Shown here: positions 61,496 through 64,000 of the stretch, piece after piece
How positions within the stretch are numbered: the stretch's first letter is position 1
Layout of the letters: every line of letters starts with the position of its first letter
Assembly (NCBI GenBank): GCA_004561555.1
Contig: SFVH01000003.1
Coordinates: 1 to 64,000, forward strand
Length of the DNA: 64,000 bases
Source of the DNA: a bacterium
GTDB taxonomy: Bacteria > Bacteroidota > Bacteroidia > Bacteroidales > Muribaculaceae
Direction: 5' to 3'
The notes under the pieces: generated by a model
Databases searched by the model: none
What the model saw: only the letters and a program-made list of their open reading frames with translations
What the model was told of the DNA's origin: nothing
Position numbers and translations under genes: made by a program

Positions 61496-64000
61496 ATGAA
61501 AAATAAATACTTACTATCCTTTGCTGTTCTGGCTTCGCTATCAGCTTCAGCGGCTTCCGGCGATGAAGGCAACCTATACGTGTGGAGTGGTGGCAGTGTG
61601 GTCTACACCACAGCAATGACAAATGTGGAAGACGTAGTGGTGAGTGATGAAGACATCAACGGAAACAGTCTCTATACCACCTCACGCGCCTCTCTCGATA
61701 GCATAGGCTTCTATCCCGTGACTCTCAAAGCCGACCTCTTGGACGTAGTGTTTAATGCCGACGGCTCTGCCACCGACGTTTCACCTCAACATCTGCCTAT
61801 CACCAATCCGTCGACCACCAATCTCAACGTGTATTGGAACAGCACTTATTCGCGCTATGTGGCTCACTCGTCAGCCGCTTGGAAAGACGCGGCGTCGGGT
61901 CACTATCGTGTGCCTCTCAACGACTCCTATTTCTCAAAACTGCAAGATGGCTACACCTTGGAGGCAATAGTGATGACTCCGGAAAAGGGAGGCACGATGA
62001 CCGACGACGAAGTGAAATGGATTGGATGTCATCAAAATGGCGGCCCCGGAGGTATATTGGTATCAAAAAAAAGGTCCGGCTCAAAACTATCATTCTTGCC
62101 CCACACCTCTACCACAGGCTATTGCTGGGCAAGTGTCGACTATGAAGTGAATCGCTACTATCACGTTATCGGCGTGTATAGCAAAGAAGAACAAAAAGCG
62201 AAACTCTATGTCGACGGCAATCTCGTAGCAACAGTTGATGCGGTGGGCGACCTCACCAAACCCTCCGACTCCTCATCGCAGTGGTGGGCTATCTTCGGTG
62301 ACCCGCAAAGTGGAGCGCAAGAGCAGACTATCCCCGGCGACGTAGTGATGTTTCGCCTATATGATAAGGTGGTTAACGATGTTGAAGCCAAACTGCTATG
62401 GGACAACGTACCTCATCGACGAAGCGACTTACCCGTGGCAGACCTTCTCGACGTGGCTTTTAAAGCTGACGGCACAGCTTTCGACTTGTCGGTGGCTCGA
62501 CAAACAGTGGAAACTAATGCCCACAACGAATTATCGACCTACTTCTCAGGCTTTTGCAACCGCACCGTGGCTCATGGCACTTCTGCCTGGGGCGCAAACA
62601 ACAACCGTGCATACTACAAGGTGGATGCTGCCGGATATTTCAGCAAGCTAAAAGATGGATACACACTCGAAGCAGTGGTGATGTCACCACAGCTGGTCAC
62701 CACAGCCGATGCCAAATGGATCGCTTGCCATCAAAATGGCGGACCCGGAGGAATCATGATTTCCAAATCTCAGAATTCACGTATCACCTTCCTACCATAT
62801 ACAGGTGCTTATTACCGTTATGCTATCGATCCCAATCCCTTCCAAACCAATCGCTACTACCATGTGGTTGGCGTTTACGACCAATCAACGGCAAAGGCAC
62901 TTCTATATATAGATGGTGCGCTCGCCTCTTCAGTAGATGCCACCGGCACTCTGACGCTACCATCCGTCACCTCATCGCAATGGTGGGCTATCTTCGGCGA
63001 CCCGCATAATGGCAAACAAAACCAAACCATCCCCGGTGACATCGCTATGTTCCGCCTCTACGACAATGTGCTCACATCGTCGCAAATATCACTCCTCTAC
63101 AACGACTGGAAAAACAATGCCAACGGAGATTATGCCAATATGGTGAGCAACGTGACCTTCCTCACCAACGTACCGGTGAAGAAAGAAGGCGGAAGGCTTG
63201 AAATCTTCGGCAACGGCTTTGCTGAAGGTGACAGAGTGGAAATGATAGCGTCGCAAGATCATAACAGCATTTACTATCCCACTTGCTCGCTTGACAACGG
63301 AACATTGATGCTCACTATGCCGGACAATTTGGTCGATGGCAGTTACTTGCTGGTGCTATCACGCGATGGCGTAAAACAAGAGCTTGGCACAGTCAACCTT
63401 TCGCTGAAAGCTTCGCTTCACACAACAAACGTGATTGCTCACCGAGGTTATTGGAACACCCCGGGAGCGTCTCAAAATTCACGCGCCTCGCTTCAAAAAG
63501 CTATCGACCTGGGCATTTACGGCTCAGAGTGCGATGTGTGGCTCACAACCGATGGTGTGTTGATGGTTAACCATGACCCCAGTTTTTCAGGTACAACCAT
63601 ACAAACCTCAACATCATCCACTTGCAAGGCTCTCACCTTAGGCAACGGCGAATCGATGCCCACACTTGAAGACCTTCTGAAAATTCTCAAAGCTTCGGCG
63701 GGCAACACCAAACTTATCATAGAGATTAAGTCGCATTCTTCGACAACCAACACCAAGAAAGCGGCAAAAGCGGCTGTCGACCTTGTAAAGCAATATGGCT
63801 TGCAAGACCGTGTGGAATATATAGCATTCTCATGGGACGCTTGCACTTATATTATGACTTTAGACGCAACGGCAAAAGTGGCATATCTCAACGGCGACAA
63901 GACTCCTCAAGAAGTGAAGGATGCCGGACTAACGGGCATCGACTACGAAATCGCCAAGATGACTGCCAACCCCGGTTGGTTTGATGCCGCTCACAATCTC
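61496..64000 (+). CDS. Secreted LamG-LamG-GDPD protein, C-terminus beyond window
   Basis: An open frame of at least 835 codons running off the right edge. ATG 61496 gives a signal peptide (MKNKYLLSFAVLASLSASAA). Two concanavalin-A/LamG-like domains follow, about residues 85-300 and 320-545, each with CHQNGGPGG and SQWWAIFGDP. An IPT-like spacer (about 550-640) leads to a glycerophosphodiester phosphodiesterase domain from about residue 645: NVIAHRGYWNTPGASQNSRA, GSECDVWLTTDGVLMVNHDP and KLIIEIKSHSS. GDPD catalytic residues His-Arg, Glu-Asp and His are present. It likely binds a surface glycan and hydrolyses glycerophosphodiesters from phospholipid or teichoic-type polymers. The missing C-terminus may hold a sorting domain. 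Confidence 0.85.
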   Translation, partial: MKNKYLLSFAVLASLSASAASGDEGNLYVWSGGSVVYTTAMTNVEDVVVSDEDINGNSLYTTSRASLDSIGFYPVTLKADLLDVVFNADGSATDVSPQHLPITNPSTTNLNVYWNSTYSRYVAHSSAAWKDAASGHYRVPLNDSYFSKLQDGYTLEAIVMTPEKGGTMTDDEVKWIGCHQNGGPGGILVSKKRSGSKLSFLPHTSTTGYCWASVDYEVNRYYHVIGVYSKEEQKAKLYVDGNLVATVDAVGDLTKPSDSSSQWWAIFGDPQSGAQEQTIPGDVVMFRLYDKVVNDVEAKLLWDNVPHRRSDLPVADLLDVAFKADGTAFDLSVARQTVETNAHNELSTYFSGFCNRTVAHGTSAWGANNNRAYYKVDAAGYFSKLKDGYTLEAVVMSPQLVTTADAKWIACHQNGGPGGIMISKSQNSRITFLPYTGAYYRYAIDPNPFQTNRYYHVVGVYDQSTAKALLYIDGALASSVDATGTLTLPSVTSSQWWAIFGDPHNGKQNQTIPGDIAMFRLYDNVLTSSQISLLYNDWKNNANGDYANMVSNVTFLTNVPVKKEGGRLEIFGNGFAEGDRVEMIASQDHNSIYYPTCSLDNGTLMLTMPDNLVDGSYLLVLSRDGVKQELGTVNLSLKASLHTTNVIAHRGYWNTPGASQNSRASLQKAIDLGIYGSECDVWLTTDGVLMVNHDPSFSGTTIQTSTSSTCKALTLGNGESMPTLEDLLKILKASAGNTKLIIEIKSHSSTTNTKKAAKAAVDLVKQYGLQDRVEYIAFSWDACTYIMTLDATAKVAYLNGDKTPQEVKDAGLTGIDYEIAKMTANPGWFDAAHNL

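Noticed and set aside
61496..63120. Duplicated segments in the LamG region as a possible mobile repeat
   Set aside because: The similarity follows protein domains with shared CHQNGGPGG and WWAIFGDP motifs, so it is a domain duplication rather than a DNA repeat element.

Overview
The window looks like chromosomal DNA from a gut-type member of the order Bacteroidales, possibly Muribaculaceae or a relative; the family is not proven from sequence alone. The reasons are the many promoters of the Bacteroidota form TTG-N19-21-TAnnTTTG, the trp gene order B-E-G-D-C-F-A, lineage-typical families (DUF4922, DUF1343/NamZ, DUF2807 head-GIN, AAA-ATPase-like proteins, MurT-type DUF5009 permease, short T9SS-like cargo) and the general lack of strong Shine-Dalgarno sites. 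There is no rRNA, CRISPR array, phage or intact insertion sequence.

Region 1 (about 160-17,100, all leftward) is a large peptidoglycan-salvage locus. A probable single transcription unit reads: secreted split-domain amidase, family 2 glycosyltransferase, GalT/HIT-like DUF4922 protein, SpoIID-like protein, AmpG-type permease, NamZ exo-muramidase, FAD/Fe-S D-lactate dehydrogenase, MurT-type MurNAc permease, MurK-type kinase, MurQ etherase, SGNH hydrolase, terminator. A second BadF/MurK-like kinase with its own promoter lies just upstream. The layout suggests stripping peptides from muropeptides, releasing and importing MurNAc, phosphorylating it, cleaving the lactyl ether, and oxidising the D-lactate that is freed.

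Region 2 (17,100-23,670, leftward) holds a decayed zinc-ribbon/membrane gene, an M23-LysM peptidase, ndk, recG, ispD, lpxH and a MIP18-family Fe-S assembly gene. Region 3 (23,700-28,230, rightward) has PBP1A and an OadA/PycB-type biotin carboxyltransferase. An intergenic stretch of about 600 bases follows, with strong RNA-like hairpins and an orphan 52-codon ORF. Region 4 (28,825-34,316) is a surface-glycan block: GT2, gmd-fcl (GDP-L-fucose), and an AT-rich acetyltransferase-flippase pair. Region 5 has tRNA-Gln convergent with rpsA, a 21-codon gene with its own promoter and terminator, an RluA-type pseudouridine synthase overlapping an AraC regulator, and a nitrilase.

Region 6 (40,550-50,270, rightward) is tatA-tatC-HAD phosphatase-orphan histidine kinase, followed by the trp operon, preceded by a leader peptide with tandem Trp codons and an attenuator. 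Region 7 has divergent xerD/aroQ, an O-methyltransferase, rimP-nusA-infB-folK, dusB, a DUF2807 protein, a second flippase, a mini T9SS-like cargo protein and a LamG-LamG-GDPD protein that runs off the right edge.
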